NCBI RefSeq assembly: GCF_013409985.1
Contig: NZ_JACCBY010000001.1
Span: 1-64,000 of the forward strand
DNA: 64,000 bases
Direction of reading: 5' to 3'
Origin: Sphingomonas melonis
GTDB lineage: Bacteria; Pseudomonadota; Alphaproteobacteria; Sphingomonadales; Sphingomonadaceae
Positions 1 to 10,105 of this stretch are shown in pieces. The translations under genes were made by a program, and so were the position numbers. Below the pieces are notes generated by a model. That model worked only from the letters and a program-made list of their open reading frames with translations. It made no database searches and was not told the origin of the DNA. Each line of letters begins with the position of its first letter. Within the stretch, counting starts at the first letter, position 1.

Positions 1-487
1 CAAACTCTCAAGTTTATGTAACCACCCGGCGCCAGCGGAATAACCGACGTCAGGCAATCCATCTCAAGGACCCGCTCTGCACATTACTTCAGACCACCAC
101 CAAGGTCGAAACCCCAATGGCAGCCCATTACGTATGGATACGTGAAGGACATATAGAGCGAGCTATAGCTTTTACCGACCACACGACGCCTTGAAACGTC
201 GCAGACCGGAGCCGCCGCCCACATGTCCCTTCATCTAACTAACAATGTCAAAGAGCCGACAAAAATACCGGCGCCTCGTCCAACCCTCTTTTTGGGAGAG
301 CGACACCAGCGCCTGATTTTCGGTGACTGCAGAGGCGAACCGTATGGCCCGTCGCTGCGGTGACGTCCCTCTAGGCGGGGTGTTCCGGGCCGTCAAATGC
401 TTTTTGCATTTTTCCTGTCACAAATCGTCAAACGGCGGTTTTGCGGGGCTTTACGGGATGTGAAGACCACGGTCTTACGCGCATGCC
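1..487. other. Gene-free left edge, AT-richer than the rest
   Basis: No reading frame here looks like a protein, and no tRNA cloverleaf was seen. The base composition is visibly less GC-rich than the following 63 kb, with several A/T runs. A small perfect hairpin lies at 395-411 (AAATGC, five T, GCATTT) followed by TT; it could be a weak terminator or part of a leader for the flippase gene that begins at 488. The low-GC character may mark a boundary with horizontally acquired surface-polysaccharide DNA lying to the left, but that is inference. Confidence 0.5.
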
Positions 488-1969
488 ATGCCAGCCACTC
501 CCCCGCTTCGCGACGAATCGCCCGAATCGTTCGGGAATCAGGTGCGGCGTGCGGTGATCTGGCGCTCGGGCAGCCAGATCGGCGCGCAGCTGGTGCAATG
601 GGCGGCGACCTTCCTGGTGATCCGCATCCTCGATCCGCGCGACTACGGTCTCTATGCGATGACCGGGGTGATCCTCGTCTTTCTCAACATGCTCAACGGC
701 TATGGGCTGGCGAGCGGGTTGATCCAGCGCGACGACGTGACGCCGCGGCAGGTACGCCAATTGTTCGGGATGCTGATTGTCCTCAACGGCGTACTCGCCC
801 TCGCGCAATGGTGGCTCGCGCCGTTCGCCGCATCCTATTACCGGCAGCCGGAGGTGGCGGCGCTGCTGCGCGTGCAGACGCTGATCTACCTGTTCACGCC
901 CTTTACCGTCCTGCCCTATGCGCTGCTCAGCCGGGCGATGGAGTTCCGCCGGCAGGCGACAGCGAATCTCGCCGCTTCGCTGGCCGGCGCGGCGACGGCC
1001 CTGGGCGGGGCGCTCGCCGGATGGGGAGTGTGGACGCTCGTCTGGGCGCCGATCGCGATGTATGCGGTGCGCGCGATCATGCTCACCTGGGGCGCACGGT
1101 CGCTGATGTGGCCGAGCTTCGACTTCCGCGGCGCCGGTCATCTCGCCCGCTATGGCGGGATCATGGCGGCGGGGCAGTTCTTCTGGTTCCTGCAAAGCCA
1201 GGTCGACGTGTTCGTCGGCGGGCGCTGGTTCGATGCGCACCAGCTGGGCATCTATACCACCGCGCTGTTCCTCGCGCAGATCTTCGTGGCGAAATTCGTG
1301 CCGCCGCTCAACGAGGTGGCGTTCAGCGCCTATGCGCGAATCCAGCATGACGAAGGCGCGATCGCGCGCGGGTTCGTGCGCACGGTGCGGATGATCATGG
1401 TGCTGGCGATGCCCTTCTACTTCGGCCTCGCGACCACCGCCGAGCCGCTGGTGCTGACCATGCTCGACGCCAAATGGGCGGAGGTCGTGCCCGTCGTGCG
1501 GCTGATCGCACTGGCGATGCCGTTCATGACCTTGCAGGTGCTCTACGCCCCCGCTTGCAACGCGCGCGGCCGGCCGGGGATCGGCGCACGCAACGGCGCG
1601 GTCGGGGCGCTGCTGCTCGGCCTCGCCTTCCTGGTCGGCGTACATTGGGGGCCGCTCGGTCTCGCCTGGAGCTGGCTCGCCGCCTACCCCGTCTACCTGC
1701 TGGTGAGCAGCTGGCGGTCGCTGCCGGTGATCGGGGTGGACAGCCGCGCCATCGTCGCGGCGGTGGCGCCGCCGACGCTCGCCGCGACCGTGATGGCGGG
1801 GGTGGTGATGATCGTCGACCAGCTGCTGCCGGCATTGCCGCCGGCGGCGCGGCTGGCGACGCTCGTCCTCGTCGGTGGCGCCACTTACGGCGGCTGGCTG
1901 CTGCTGTTTGCCCGCGCGACGCTGCACGAGCTGGTCGCGATGGTCCGCAAGCAGCCGCTGCCCGCCTGA
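488..1969 (+). CDS. Polysaccharide/LPS biosynthesis flippase (Wzx-like, MOP superfamily)
   Basis: This 493-residue polytopic inner-membrane protein is of the kind that flips lipid-linked oligosaccharides for LPS, capsule or exopolysaccharide. The N-terminus carries the family-typical stretch QVRRAVIWRSGSQIGAQLVQ followed by a TM segment and RILDPRDYGLYAM, the signature of the polysaccharide-synthesis (Polysacc_synt) group. About a dozen hydrophobic helices alternate with short basic loops to the C-terminus, and the length is normal. The start at 488 is the ATG nearest the conserved N-terminus; an ATG five bases upstream is out of frame, and no strong ribosome site is visible. The gene stands alone on this strand; partner glycosyltransferases, if clustered, would be to the left. 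The transported substrate cannot be read from the sequence. Confidence 0.85.
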   Translation: MPATPPLRDESPESFGNQVRRAVIWRSGSQIGAQLVQWAATFLVIRILDPRDYGLYAMTGVILVFLNMLNGYGLASGLIQRDDVTPRQVRQLFGMLIVLNGVLALAQWWLAPFAASYYRQPEVAALLRVQTLIYLFTPFTVLPYALLSRAMEFRRQATANLAASLAGAATALGGALAGWGVWTLVWAPIAMYAVRAIMLTWGARSLMWPSFDFRGAGHLARYGGIMAAGQFFWFLQSQVDVFVGGRWFDAHQLGIYTTALFLAQIFVAKFVPPLNEVAFSAYARIQHDEGAIARGFVRTVRMIMVLAMPFYFGLATTAEPLVLTMLDAKWAEVVPVVRLIALAMPFMTLQVLYAPACNARGRPGIGARNGAVGALLLGLAFLVGVHWGPLGLAWSWLAAYPVYLLVSSWRSLPVIGVDSRAIVAAVAPPTLAATVMAGVVMIVDQLLPALPPAARLATLVLVGGATYGGWLLLFARATLHELVAMVRKQPLPA

Positions 1970-2398
1970 TCAGCCGCGCTGGATATAGTCGCGCATCGCC
2001 GCGGCCTCCGCCTCGATCCGGTCGATGCGATATTTGACGAGATCGCCAATCGAGACGAAGCCGACCAGCCGGTCGCCCGCGACCACCGGCAGATGGCGGA
2101 TGCGCCGCCGCGTCATCAGCGAGAGCGCGCCGATCACCGGCTCGTCGGGCGACACCTGCTGCACCGGCTGCGTCATCACCGAAGCCAGCGCGCGATCGAG
2201 CGCCGCCACCCCGTGCGCGGCGAGCGAATAGACGACATCGCGTTCGGAGACGATGCCGACGACCTGGCCAGCGTCGATCACCGGCACCGCGCCGATCCGG
2301 CGCTCGGCGAGCAGCGCCACCGCCTGCCCCAAGGTGGCGTCGGGCGGCAGCGAGGTCACGTCGCCCCCCTTGTCGCGCAGGATTGCCGCGATCGTCAT
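1970..2398 (-). CDS. Tandem CBS-domain protein
   Basis: A 142-residue soluble protein consisting of two CBS domains (about residues 10-65 and 75-130) and little else. CBS pairs (Bateman modules) bind adenosine nucleotides such as AMP, ATP or SAM and act as energy sensors. Visible motifs are RIGAVPVIDAGQVVGIVSERD in the first repeat and RRIRHLPVVAGDRLVGFVSIGD in the second, each ending in the usual G-hydrophobic-(S/V)-x-x-D turn. The start MTIAAILRDKG is preferred over an upstream in-frame ATG because AGGAGAG lies six bases before it and the upstream residues are unlike the family. The stop directly abuts the 3' end of the convergent flippase gene. The partner or ligand is unknown. Confidence 0.88.
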   Translation of the reverse strand: MTIAAILRDKGGDVTSLPPDATLGQAVALLAERRIGAVPVIDAGQVVGIVSERDVVYSLAAHGVAALDRALASVMTQPVQQVSPDEPVIGALSLMTRRRIRHLPVVAGDRLVGFVSIGDLVKYRIDRIEAEAAAMRDYIQRG

Positions 2399-2505
2399 AC
2401 ATGCCTCTCCTGGTCCGACTCCGTACGATGCGGCGCCGGTTGTGCAGGATGAGACCACGTTTACCGTGACTTGGCAAAGCCCGTCGCAGCAGCCCGAAAC
2501 GACGA

Positions 2506-2531
2506 AGGCCGGCTCCTCGCGAAACCGGCCT
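2506..2531 (-). terminator. Terminator-like hairpin after the DUF4167 gene
   Basis: Perfect 7-bp arms AGGCCGG / CCGGCCT (2506-2512 and 2525-2531) lie just past the stop of the minus-strand DUF4167 gene. The following minus-strand sequence is only mildly T-rich (TTCGTCGTTTC), so intrinsic termination is plausible rather than certain. Confidence 0.5.
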
Positions 2532-2555
2532 GGCCGTCAGGTCAGCGCCGGGCGC

Positions 2556-3551
2556 TTATTCGGCGGCGGGAACGTCCGCCGCCGGGGTGCGCACGCGACG
2601 GCGACGCGGCTTGGGCGCCTCGTCCTCGGCATCGTTGGCGGCAGCGATGTTGAGCGACGGCGGCAGCCGGTCGGCATCGACGCCGTTACCCTCGGACGCC
2701 TCGGCAACCGGAGCCGGCGCAGGCACCGGAGTCGCGGCAGCCTCGGGCGCGGCCTCGACCTGCGCGTCACGACGCGGACGACCGCGACGCGGGCGCGGCG
2801 CGAGCACGGGCGAATCCGCCTCGAGCACCGCTTCGGTCCGGTCCTGCAGGTTCTCGCCCTCGGCGAGCGGGTCAGCGCGGCGCTGGCCGGCGACTTCGAC
2901 CGGCGCTTCGGCCTCGAAGCGCGGGCGACGGACGCGATCCTCACGCTGGGGGCGATCCTCGCGCTGCTGCTGCGGGCGATCCTCACGCGCGGCGCGCTCT
3001 TCGCGCTGGGGGCGATCGTCGCGGTTGCCGTCGCGCTGGCCGCGATCGTCCCACTGGCGCGACTGGCGCTGCTCGCCGTCCTGGCGATCGCGGCGCTGCG
3101 GGCGCTCGTCACGGTTGCCGCGGTCGTCGCGCTGCTGGTCGCCGCGCGCCTGACCCTGCTGCTCGCGCTGCGGCTCGCCGCCGTCCTGCTCGCCGGCGCG
3201 GATCGGCTCACCCTCGTCGCCGTAATCGTCGTCGTCGTTGAGATCGAACGGCTGCTGGCGCTTGGGCTGGCTGTTGTCCTCGAACCGGCCGCGCTGGTCG
3301 GCGATCACGCGGAAATAATGATCCGCGAACTGGAGGTAATATTCGGTGTTGACCCGGTCGCCCTGGCGTTGCGCCTCGCTGGCGAGATTCTTGTACTTCT
3401 CGAACAACTGGTTCGCGTTGCCGCGCGCGCGGCTGTCGATACGATTGCCGTTGTCGGGCCGACCCTGGCCACCCTGACGGGGACCGTTATTGCCACCATT
3501 GTTACCGCCACGACCGCGACGACGGCCGTTTTGCTGCCGATTGTTGATCAA
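2556..3551 (-). CDS. DUF4167 domain protein with Arg/Gln/Asp-rich disordered tail
   Basis: 331 residues. The N-terminal about 95 residues form the DUF4167 module: a basic NNRQQNGRRRGRGG segment, then a helical core including NANQLFEKYKNLASEAQRQG and QFADHYFRV. The middle (about 110-210) is low complexity, with repeated RPQREDR/DDRGQRD-type units rich in R, D, Q and E. The end is Ala/Pro/Glu-rich and closes with another basic patch (KPRRRRVRTP). DUF4167 is alphaproteobacterial, usually lies next to prmC-prfA as here, and has no established function; the basic ends and disorder suggest nucleic-acid or ribosome association, which is inference. The only credible start is TTG at 3551, because an in-frame TAG sits just before it. 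A TATACT-like -10 lies at 3571-3576 on this strand. Confidence 0.85.
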   Translation of the reverse strand: MINNRQQNGRRRGRGGNNGGNNGPRQGGQGRPDNGNRIDSRARGNANQLFEKYKNLASEAQRQGDRVNTEYYLQFADHYFRVIADQRGRFEDNSQPKRQQPFDLNDDDDYGDEGEPIRAGEQDGGEPQREQQGQARGDQQRDDRGNRDERPQRRDRQDGEQRQSRQWDDRGQRDGNRDDRPQREERAAREDRPQQQREDRPQREDRVRRPRFEAEAPVEVAGQRRADPLAEGENLQDRTEAVLEADSPVLAPRPRRGRPRRDAQVEAAPEAAATPVPAPAPVAEASEGNGVDADRLPPSLNIAAANDAEDEAPKPRRRRVRTPAADVPAAE

Positions 3552-3859
3552 GCTACTGTCCCATGATCAGAGTATAAATGGTCCCTGGAAAACCAATCCG
3601 GTCGATCGCGGCCAATCCCGCATCGACCTGCCCGACCCGGCATCCGCCGGTCAAACAAAGCGCCCTTCCGGGTCGCCGCGTGCCAGAAGCGACGCTCGAG
3701 CCTGCCATGGCCACCGGTATCCAGTGGCGTCATGACGAAGGATGCGGGTCACCGCCTGACGATCAACCTGCCAATGCTGATGGTGCGTGCCCCGGCCCGA
3801 CCAATAGCTGGCGCAAGGCAGGTCCTACAAGCGAAATATGAGGGCGCGACACGCTTCTT
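3552..3859. other. 308-bp gene spacer between prmC and DUF4167
   Basis: No convincing gene. A 61-codon frame on the minus strand has composition unlike the neighbours and no ribosome site. The region probably holds the DUF4167 promoter (TATACT at 3571-3576 on the minus strand; the best -35 candidate is poorly spaced) and the 3' end of prmC. Confidence 0.45.
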
Positions 3860-4711
3860 TCAACCCCGCCGCGCGGGACGGACGAGCAGACAGCGATCGC
3901 GCCCGCCGAGATCGTGGTGAACCGCGATCGTCAGCCCCTGTTCGGCGAACAAGGCGGCGACCGCCGCCGCCTGCGTGTGACCGATTTCCACCGCAGCACA
4001 ACCGCTTGGCGTGATGAGCCGGGGCAACTGCCCGGCGAGGACGCGATAATCGTCGAGCCCGTCGGCGCCCGCGAACAGCGCCGTCGCCGGCTCGTGGGCG
4101 CGGACCTCGTCGGGAAGACTTTCACCGGTGCCGATATAGGGCGGATTGGCGAGCACCAGATCGAAGCGCGCCGCGATCGCCGCCGCCCAATCGCCTCGCG
4201 CAAACCGCGCGCGCCCGGCCATGCCGAGCCGGGCGGCATTGTCGCGGGCGTAGCGCAACGCATCGGCGGACCGGTCGACGCCGAGGCCCTGCGCGCGCGG
4301 CCATTCGTCGAGCGCGGCGAGCAGCAACGTGCCGGGACCGGTGCCGAGATCGAGGATCGTCGTCGGCGCCTCGGGAGCGAAATGCGCAGCGGCGGCGATC
4401 AGCAGCGCCTCGCTGTCCGGCCGCGGGACGAGCGCGCCGGGCCCCACCGCAAGGTCGATCGTCCAGAAGCCGCGCGTGCCGGTGATATAAGCGACCGGCT
4501 CGTGCGCCGCGCGGCGCGCGACGAGCTCGGCAAAGCCGGACGGCACCGCCCGCGCCATGTCGAGCAGCAGCTGGTTGCGCTCGATGCCGAGCGCATGCGC
4601 CATCAGCAGCTCGGCATCGAGCCGCGCGGTGGCCGAAAAGGTAAACTGCGCGGCCGCGTCGCTTAGCGCAGTGCGCATCGCGCGGGCGGGGTCAGGATCG
4701 GGACTGGTCAT
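3860..4711 (-). CDS. prmC: Peptide chain release factor N5-glutamine methyltransferase
   Basis: PrmC (HemK) methylates the glutamine of the GGQ motif in release factors 1 and 2 using S-adenosylmethionine, which raises peptide-release efficiency. The 283-residue protein has the N-terminal helical substrate-recognition domain (about 1-85), SAM motif I TILDLGTGPGTLLLAAL and the catalytic motif LANPPYIGTGESLP. NPPY is the signature of N-methyltransferases acting on a planar amide. Length is normal. It lies downstream of prfA, encoding one of its substrates, on the same strand, separated by 267 bp that contain a palindromic repeat. Confidence 0.96.
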   Translation of the reverse strand: MTSPDPDPARAMRTALSDAAAQFTFSATARLDAELLMAHALGIERNQLLLDMARAVPSGFAELVARRAAHEPVAYITGTRGFWTIDLAVGPGALVPRPDSEALLIAAAAHFAPEAPTTILDLGTGPGTLLLAALDEWPRAQGLGVDRSADALRYARDNAARLGMAGRARFARGDWAAAIAARFDLVLANPPYIGTGESLPDEVRAHEPATALFAGADGLDDYRVLAGQLPRLITPSGCAAVEIGHTQAAAVAALFAEQGLTIAVHHDLGGRDRCLLVRPARRG

Positions 4712-4730
4712 GCTATCACCGCCCCCCCTT

Positions 4731-4836
4731 CGTCATCCCGGCGGACGCCGGGACCCATGGTTGCGGGCGGCCGATGGCACGTGTCCACGCCGCCGACATC
4801 GGCTCCATGGATTCCCGCCTGCGCAAGACTGACGAC
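4731..4836. repeat. Palindromic intergenic repeat (CGTCATCCCGGC family)
   Basis: The left arm (4731-4760) reads CGTCATCCCGGCGGACGCCG followed by GGACCCATGG. The right arm (4805-4836) is an imperfect inverted counterpart, CCATGGATTCCCGCCTGCGC then AAGACTGACGAC. This is a REP-like element of the type scattered between sphingomonad genes; it lies between prfA and prmC and codes for nothing. Confidence 0.65.
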
Positions 4837-4978
4837 GATACGCCACGCGGATCGCGATCCCCATTCCGCGACCGCGCTGACCCAACACGCGCCTGCGGAC
4901 CAGAACGCGCCGCCGAGCCGCAACGCCCGCCCCCCCGCCCCCGCGGGACCGGCACCGCGTGGCCGCGCCCCGCCCGCC

Positions 4979-6055
<1,077 letters not shown>

Positions 6056-6095
6056 CGTACGATCCTCCCCGGCGCGGAGAGGAAGGACACCGCCC

Positions 6096-7340
6096 TCATC
6101 GCAGCGCCTCGGCGAGATCGGCGAAGGCGACCTGCCGCTGCTCGCCGCTGGCGAGCGTCTTCACCGTTGCGACCCCGGCCGCCAGTTCGTCGTCGCCAAG
6201 GATCAGCGCGTAACGCGCACCCAGCGCATCCGCCTTGGCAAGCCGCTGCTTCATCTTGCCCTTGTACGCCATGTCGACGGCGATGCCGCCGCGGCGCAGC
6301 TCGGCGACGAGGCCGAGCGCACGCGCCTCGGCCGCCGCGCCCATCGGCACGACCACCGCGTCGATCGTCGGCGCCGCCGGTTCGTCGAGCAGCATCGCCA
6401 GCCGCTCGACCCCCGCCGCCCAGCCGACGCCGGCGGTCGGCGCGCCGCCGAGGCTCTCGACCAGCCCGTCATAGCGCCCGCCGGCGAGCACCGTCCCCTG
6501 CGCCCCGAGCCGATCGGTGACGAATTCGAACGCGGTGTGGCGGTAATAATCGAGCCCGCGCACCAGCCGCGCGTTGCGCGTCCACGCCACGCCCGCCGCA
6601 TCCAGCCCCGCGGTCACACTATCGAAAAAGGCGCGCGCGCCCTCCGTCAGATAGGCGTCGATGTCCGGTGCCGCATCGGCGATCGGCCGGTCACGCGGGT
6701 CCTTCGAATCGAGGATGCGCATCGGGTTCTTCTCGAGCCGGGTCAGGCTGTCCTCGGACAATTCCCCGCGATGCGCCTCGAAATGCGCGACCAGTCCGGC
6801 GCGCCACGCCTCGCGCGTCTCGGCATCGCCCAAGGTATTGAGCTGCAACGTCACGCCGTCAGCAATGCCGAGCTCGCGCAGTAACTGGTCGGCCATCACC
6901 AGCAGTTCGACGTCGGCCGCCGGCTCGGCCGCGCCGAGGATTTCGGCGTCGATCTGGTGGAACTGGCGGTAACGGCCCTTCTGCGGGCGTTCGTAGCGGA
7001 ACACCGCGCCGCTCGTCGTGATCTTGAGCGGCGCATATTGCTGCCATCCCTCGGTCAGGAAGGCGCGCGCGATCCCCGCGGTGAACTCCGGGCGCAGCGT
7101 CAGCGAATCGCCGCCGCGGTCGGGGAAGGTGTACATCTCCTTCGACACCACGTCGGTCGTCTCGCCGATCGAGCGTGCGAACACCTCGGTCGCCTCGAAG
7201 ACGGGCAGATCGACCCGGCCGAAGCAATAGAGCCGCCGCACGCGCTCGAACGCCGCGAGCACATGGGCGAAGCGGCGCTGGTCGTCGCCGAAGATGTCCT
7301 GGGTTCCGCGCACCCGGCGCGGCGTTTCGATACGGGCCAT
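6096..7340 (-). CDS. hisS: Histidyl-tRNA synthetase
   Basis: A class II aminoacyl-tRNA synthetase that charges tRNA-His. Motif 2 is visible as [18 protein letters not shown], the histidine-specific peptide as [15 protein letters not shown], and motif 3 as [14 protein letters not shown]. The C-terminal anticodon-binding domain (about 325-414) contains [21 protein letters not shown]. Its 414 residues are normal. It heads the minus-strand hisS-prfA-prmC group and is divergent from the DUF1345 gene, with 49 bp between the start codons. Confidence 0.97.
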   Translation of the reverse strand: MARIETPRRVRGTQDIFGDDQRRFAHVLAAFERVRRLYCFGRVDLPVFEATEVFARSIGETTDVVSKEMYTFPDRGGDSLTLRPEFTAGIARAFLTEGWQQYAPLKITTSGAVFRYERPQKGRYRQFHQIDAEILGAAEPAADVELLVMADQLLRELGIADGVTLQLNTLGDAETREAWRAGLVAHFEAHRGELSEDSLTRLEKNPMRILDSKDPRDRPIADAAPDIDAYLTEGARAFFDSVTAGLDAAGVAWTRNARLVRGLDYYRHTAFEFVTDRLGAQGTVLAGGRYDGLVESLGGAPTAGVGWAAGVERLAMLLDEPAAPTIDAVVVPMGAAAEARALGLVAELRRGGIAVDMAYKGKMKQRLAKADALGARYALILGDDELAAGVATVKTLASGEQRQVAFADLAEALR

Positions 7341-7389
7341 ATGCGGGCGCTATCTAGGCGAGCCGGCTCCCGAGCGCTAGCACCCCTGC

Positions 7390-8046
7390 ATGACCGATCC
7401 GCAACGCTTCTGGGGCATCGGCAGCCGCATCGCCCCGCCGCGATTCGCGCTGTTCGCCGTGGTGTTCGCGGCGGGGCTGGCAGGGCTGATCCCGCGGATC
7501 GGCGCGACGCGCGGCGCGATGGCGGCGTTCGATATTGCGGCGATCCTGTTCCTCGCCTCGGTCGCCAGCCTGTTTCGTCACGGCGAGGCGGTGCGGATGC
7601 GGCAGTCGGCGCGCGACAATGACGCCAATCGCGCGCTGCTGCTCGCGATCACCGCGGCGACGATGGTGGTGATCCTGGTCGCCGTGGCCGGCGAGCTGAA
7701 GGGGCGCAACGACGCGCTGGCGATCGCGCTGGTCGTCACGACCCTGGTGCTCGCCTGGCTGTTCTCCAACATGGTCTATGCGCTGCATTACGCGCATCTC
7801 TTCTACCTGCCCGACGGCGACGGCGATCCGGGCGATGCCGGCGGGCTCGAATTCCCGGCGTGCTCCGAGCCCGATTACTGGGACTTCCTCTATTTCAGCG
7901 CGACGCTGGGGATGACCTTCCAGACCTCCGACGTGTCGATCACCTCGCGCCGCCTGCGCCGCGTCGTGCTCGGCCATTGCCTCGCCGCCTTCGTCTTCAA
8001 CCTCGGCGTGCTGGCGTTCACGATCAACGTGCTGGGCGGCGGCTAG
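7390..8046 (+). CDS. DUF1345 integral membrane protein
   Basis: A 218-residue protein with about five or six TM helices. The C-terminal motif FLYFSATLGMTFQTSDVSIT followed by RRLRRVVLGHCLAAFVFN is diagnostic for DUF1345, a family of bacterial inner-membrane proteins without known function; the segment before the last helices resembles the pore-loop arrangement of small ion channels, but that is only suggestive. It is divergent from hisS and followed by a 109-bp gap before the M61 peptidase, so it is probably monocistronic. Confidence 0.85.
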   Translation: MTDPQRFWGIGSRIAPPRFALFAVVFAAGLAGLIPRIGATRGAMAAFDIAAILFLASVASLFRHGEAVRMRQSARDNDANRALLLAITAATMVVILVAVAGELKGRNDALAIALVVTTLVLAWLFSNMVYALHYAHLFYLPDGDGDPGDAGGLEFPACSEPDYWDFLYFSATLGMTFQTSDVSITSRRLRRVVLGHCLAAFVFNLGVLAFTINVLGGG

Positions 8047-8155
8047 GCGGCGGCGGGCGTTGCGGCGCTGCCGAACGGGCGCACGGCAAAGGACTGGACG
8101 GGTGACCTTTCGCCCGCTTACACCTTGCCGCAACACTCTTCCGCGAAAGCCCTCC

Positions 8156-10072
8156 ATGATCCGCAAGCTCGTCGTCGCGTCCCTCTTCCTGTCCGCCGCC
8201 GCGCCTGCCCTGGCGCAGGTGCCCGCCGGCAACAGCGCGCCGCAGCCGGTGCCCTTCGTCGATACGATCCCCGCGCCGCGCGACGTTCCCTATCCGGGCA
8301 CGCTCAAGGTCGACGTCGACGCGACCGACACCGAGCGCGGCATCTTCCGGGTCAAGGAAACGATCCCGGTCGCGAAATCGGGCGCGATGGCGCTGCTGTT
8401 CCCCAAATGGCTGCCCGGCGCGCATTCGCCGCGCGGCGAGATCGAGAAGCTGGCCGGGCTGGTGATCCGCGGCAACGGCCGCATCCTGCCGTGGACGCGC
8501 GACCCCGTCGACGTCTTCGCCTTCCACATCGACGTGCCCGCCAGCGTGCGCACTCTCGATGTCGACTTCCAGTTCCTGTCGGCGACCAAGCCCGACCAGG
8601 GCCGCGTCGCGGTCACCCCCAATCTGATCAGCCTGCAGCCCAATTCGGTCAGCCTCTATCCGGCCGGCTATTTCACCCGCCAGATCCCGATCCAGATGAC
8701 GGTGAAGTTCCCGACCGGCTGGACCGCCGCCGGCGCCGTGCCCGCCAAGGTGGCCGGGTCGACCTACACCTATGACAAGACCAATTACGAGGTGCTGGTC
8801 GATTCGCCGATGCTCGCCGGCCGCTACGGCAAGGTTTGGCCGCTCAGCGACCGGGTCAACCTCAACGTCTTCGCCGATTCGCCCGAGCTGCTCGCCGCCA
8901 AGCCCGAACAGATCGACGCGCACAAGCGGCTCGTCGAACAGGCGGTGAAGACCTTCGGCGCGCAGCATTACGATCGCTATGAATTCCTGCTGTCGCTGTC
9001 CGACCAGCTCGGCGGCATCGGCCTCGAACATCACCGCAGCTCGGAAAACGGGTCGCGGCCGACCTATTTCACCGAATGGGACAGCAACGTCGCCGCGCGC
9101 AACCTGCTGCCGCATGAATTCACCCACAGCTGGGACGGCAAGTTCCGCCGCGGCGCCGACCTGTGGACCCCCGATTACCGTACGCCGATGCGCGGCTCGC
9201 TGCTCTGGGTCTATGAGGGGCAGACGCAATTCTGGGGCTATGTGCTGCAGGCCCGCTCGGGCCTGGTCAGCAAGCAGGACACGCTCGACGCTTATGCCGG
9301 CATCGCCGGCAACTACGATCTCGCGCCGGCGCGCCAGTGGCGCAATCTGGTCGATACGACCAACGACCCGGTGATCTCCGCCCGCCGGCCCAAGGGCTGG
9401 ACCAGCTGGCAGCGCTCGGAGGATTATTACAACGAGGGCCTGATGGTCTGGATGGAGGTCGACGCGATGCTCCGCCAGCAGTCGGGCGGCACCAAGTCGA
9501 TCGACGATTTCGCCCGCGCCTTCTTCGGCGTGCGCGATGGCGACTGGGGCGAGCTGACCTACCGGTTCGAGGATGTCGCCGCGACGCTCAACGCGATCCA
9601 GCCCTATGACTGGGCCGGCTTCCTGCGCAAGCGGATCACCGAGACCGGCCAGCCCGCGCCGGTCAACGGCTTCGCGATGAACGGCTACAAGCTCGTCTAC
9701 GGCCCCGAGCCGACCAGCTATTTCACCAACGCCGAAAAGAGCGGCACGATCAACGTCACTTATTCGGTCGGCCTGTCGATCGCCAAGGACGGCGAGGTCG
9801 CACAGGTGATCTGGGACTCGCCCGCGTTCAAGGCGGGGATCGATGTCGGCACGGTGATCCAGGCGGTGAACGACACCGCCTATAGTGGCGATGCGATGAA
9901 AGCGGCGATCGTCAATGCCCAGACATCGAAGCAACCGATCCGCTTACTGCTCAAGAATGGGCCACGTTACCGTGAAGTCGCCATCGACTATCACGGCGGC
10001 CCGCGGTATCCGCGCCTGCAGAAGACCGGCACCGGCGAAAGCGGCCTCGACAGACTGTTGGCGCCGCGCTGA
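8156..10072 (+). CDS. M61-family glycyl aminopeptidase-like metalloprotease with PDZ domain
   Basis: 638 residues. A signal peptide (MIRKLVVASLFLSAAAPALA) targets it to the periplasm. The M61 N-terminal beta domain covers about 35-220; the zinc site HEFTH lies at about residues 320-324 in LLPHEFTHSWDGKFRRG, with an acidic third-ligand region downstream (LWVYEGQTQFWGYV). A C-terminal PDZ domain (about 530-610) contains GEVAQVIWDSPAFKAGIDVG. The M61 prototype is the Sphingomonas glycyl aminopeptidase, which prefers N-terminal Gly or Ala. The start is chosen to give the signal peptide; an upstream in-frame ATG at 8060 adds residues unlike the family. A 33-bp gap separates it from ppa. Confidence 0.93.
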   Translation: MIRKLVVASLFLSAAAPALAQVPAGNSAPQPVPFVDTIPAPRDVPYPGTLKVDVDATDTERGIFRVKETIPVAKSGAMALLFPKWLPGAHSPRGEIEKLAGLVIRGNGRILPWTRDPVDVFAFHIDVPASVRTLDVDFQFLSATKPDQGRVAVTPNLISLQPNSVSLYPAGYFTRQIPIQMTVKFPTGWTAAGAVPAKVAGSTYTYDKTNYEVLVDSPMLAGRYGKVWPLSDRVNLNVFADSPELLAAKPEQIDAHKRLVEQAVKTFGAQHYDRYEFLLSLSDQLGGIGLEHHRSSENGSRPTYFTEWDSNVAARNLLPHEFTHSWDGKFRRGADLWTPDYRTPMRGSLLWVYEGQTQFWGYVLQARSGLVSKQDTLDAYAGIAGNYDLAPARQWRNLVDTTNDPVISARRPKGWTSWQRSEDYYNEGLMVWMEVDAMLRQQSGGTKSIDDFARAFFGVRDGDWGELTYRFEDVAATLNAIQPYDWAGFLRKRITETGQPAPVNGFAMNGYKLVYGPEPTSYFTNAEKSGTINVTYSVGLSIAKDGEVAQVIWDSPAFKAGIDVGTVIQAVNDTAYSGDAMKAAIVNAQTSKQPIRLLLKNGPRYREVAIDYHGGPRYPRLQKTGTGESGLDRLLAPR

Positions 10073-10105
10073 CGGACAGCAGGCGAAGAACTGTGAAGGA
10101 CATGC

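Noticed and set aside
2253-3566. A 437-codon plus-strand frame with Leu/Ala/Val-rich stretches resembling membrane segments
   Set aside because: The hydrophobic stretches are the complement of the Asp/Arg/Gln repeats of DUF4167; the DUF4167 reading has the family domain.
3548-3733. A 61-codon minus-strand frame upstream of DUF4167
   Set aside because: No ribosome site, no domain, atypical residues; it overlaps the likely DUF4167 promoter.
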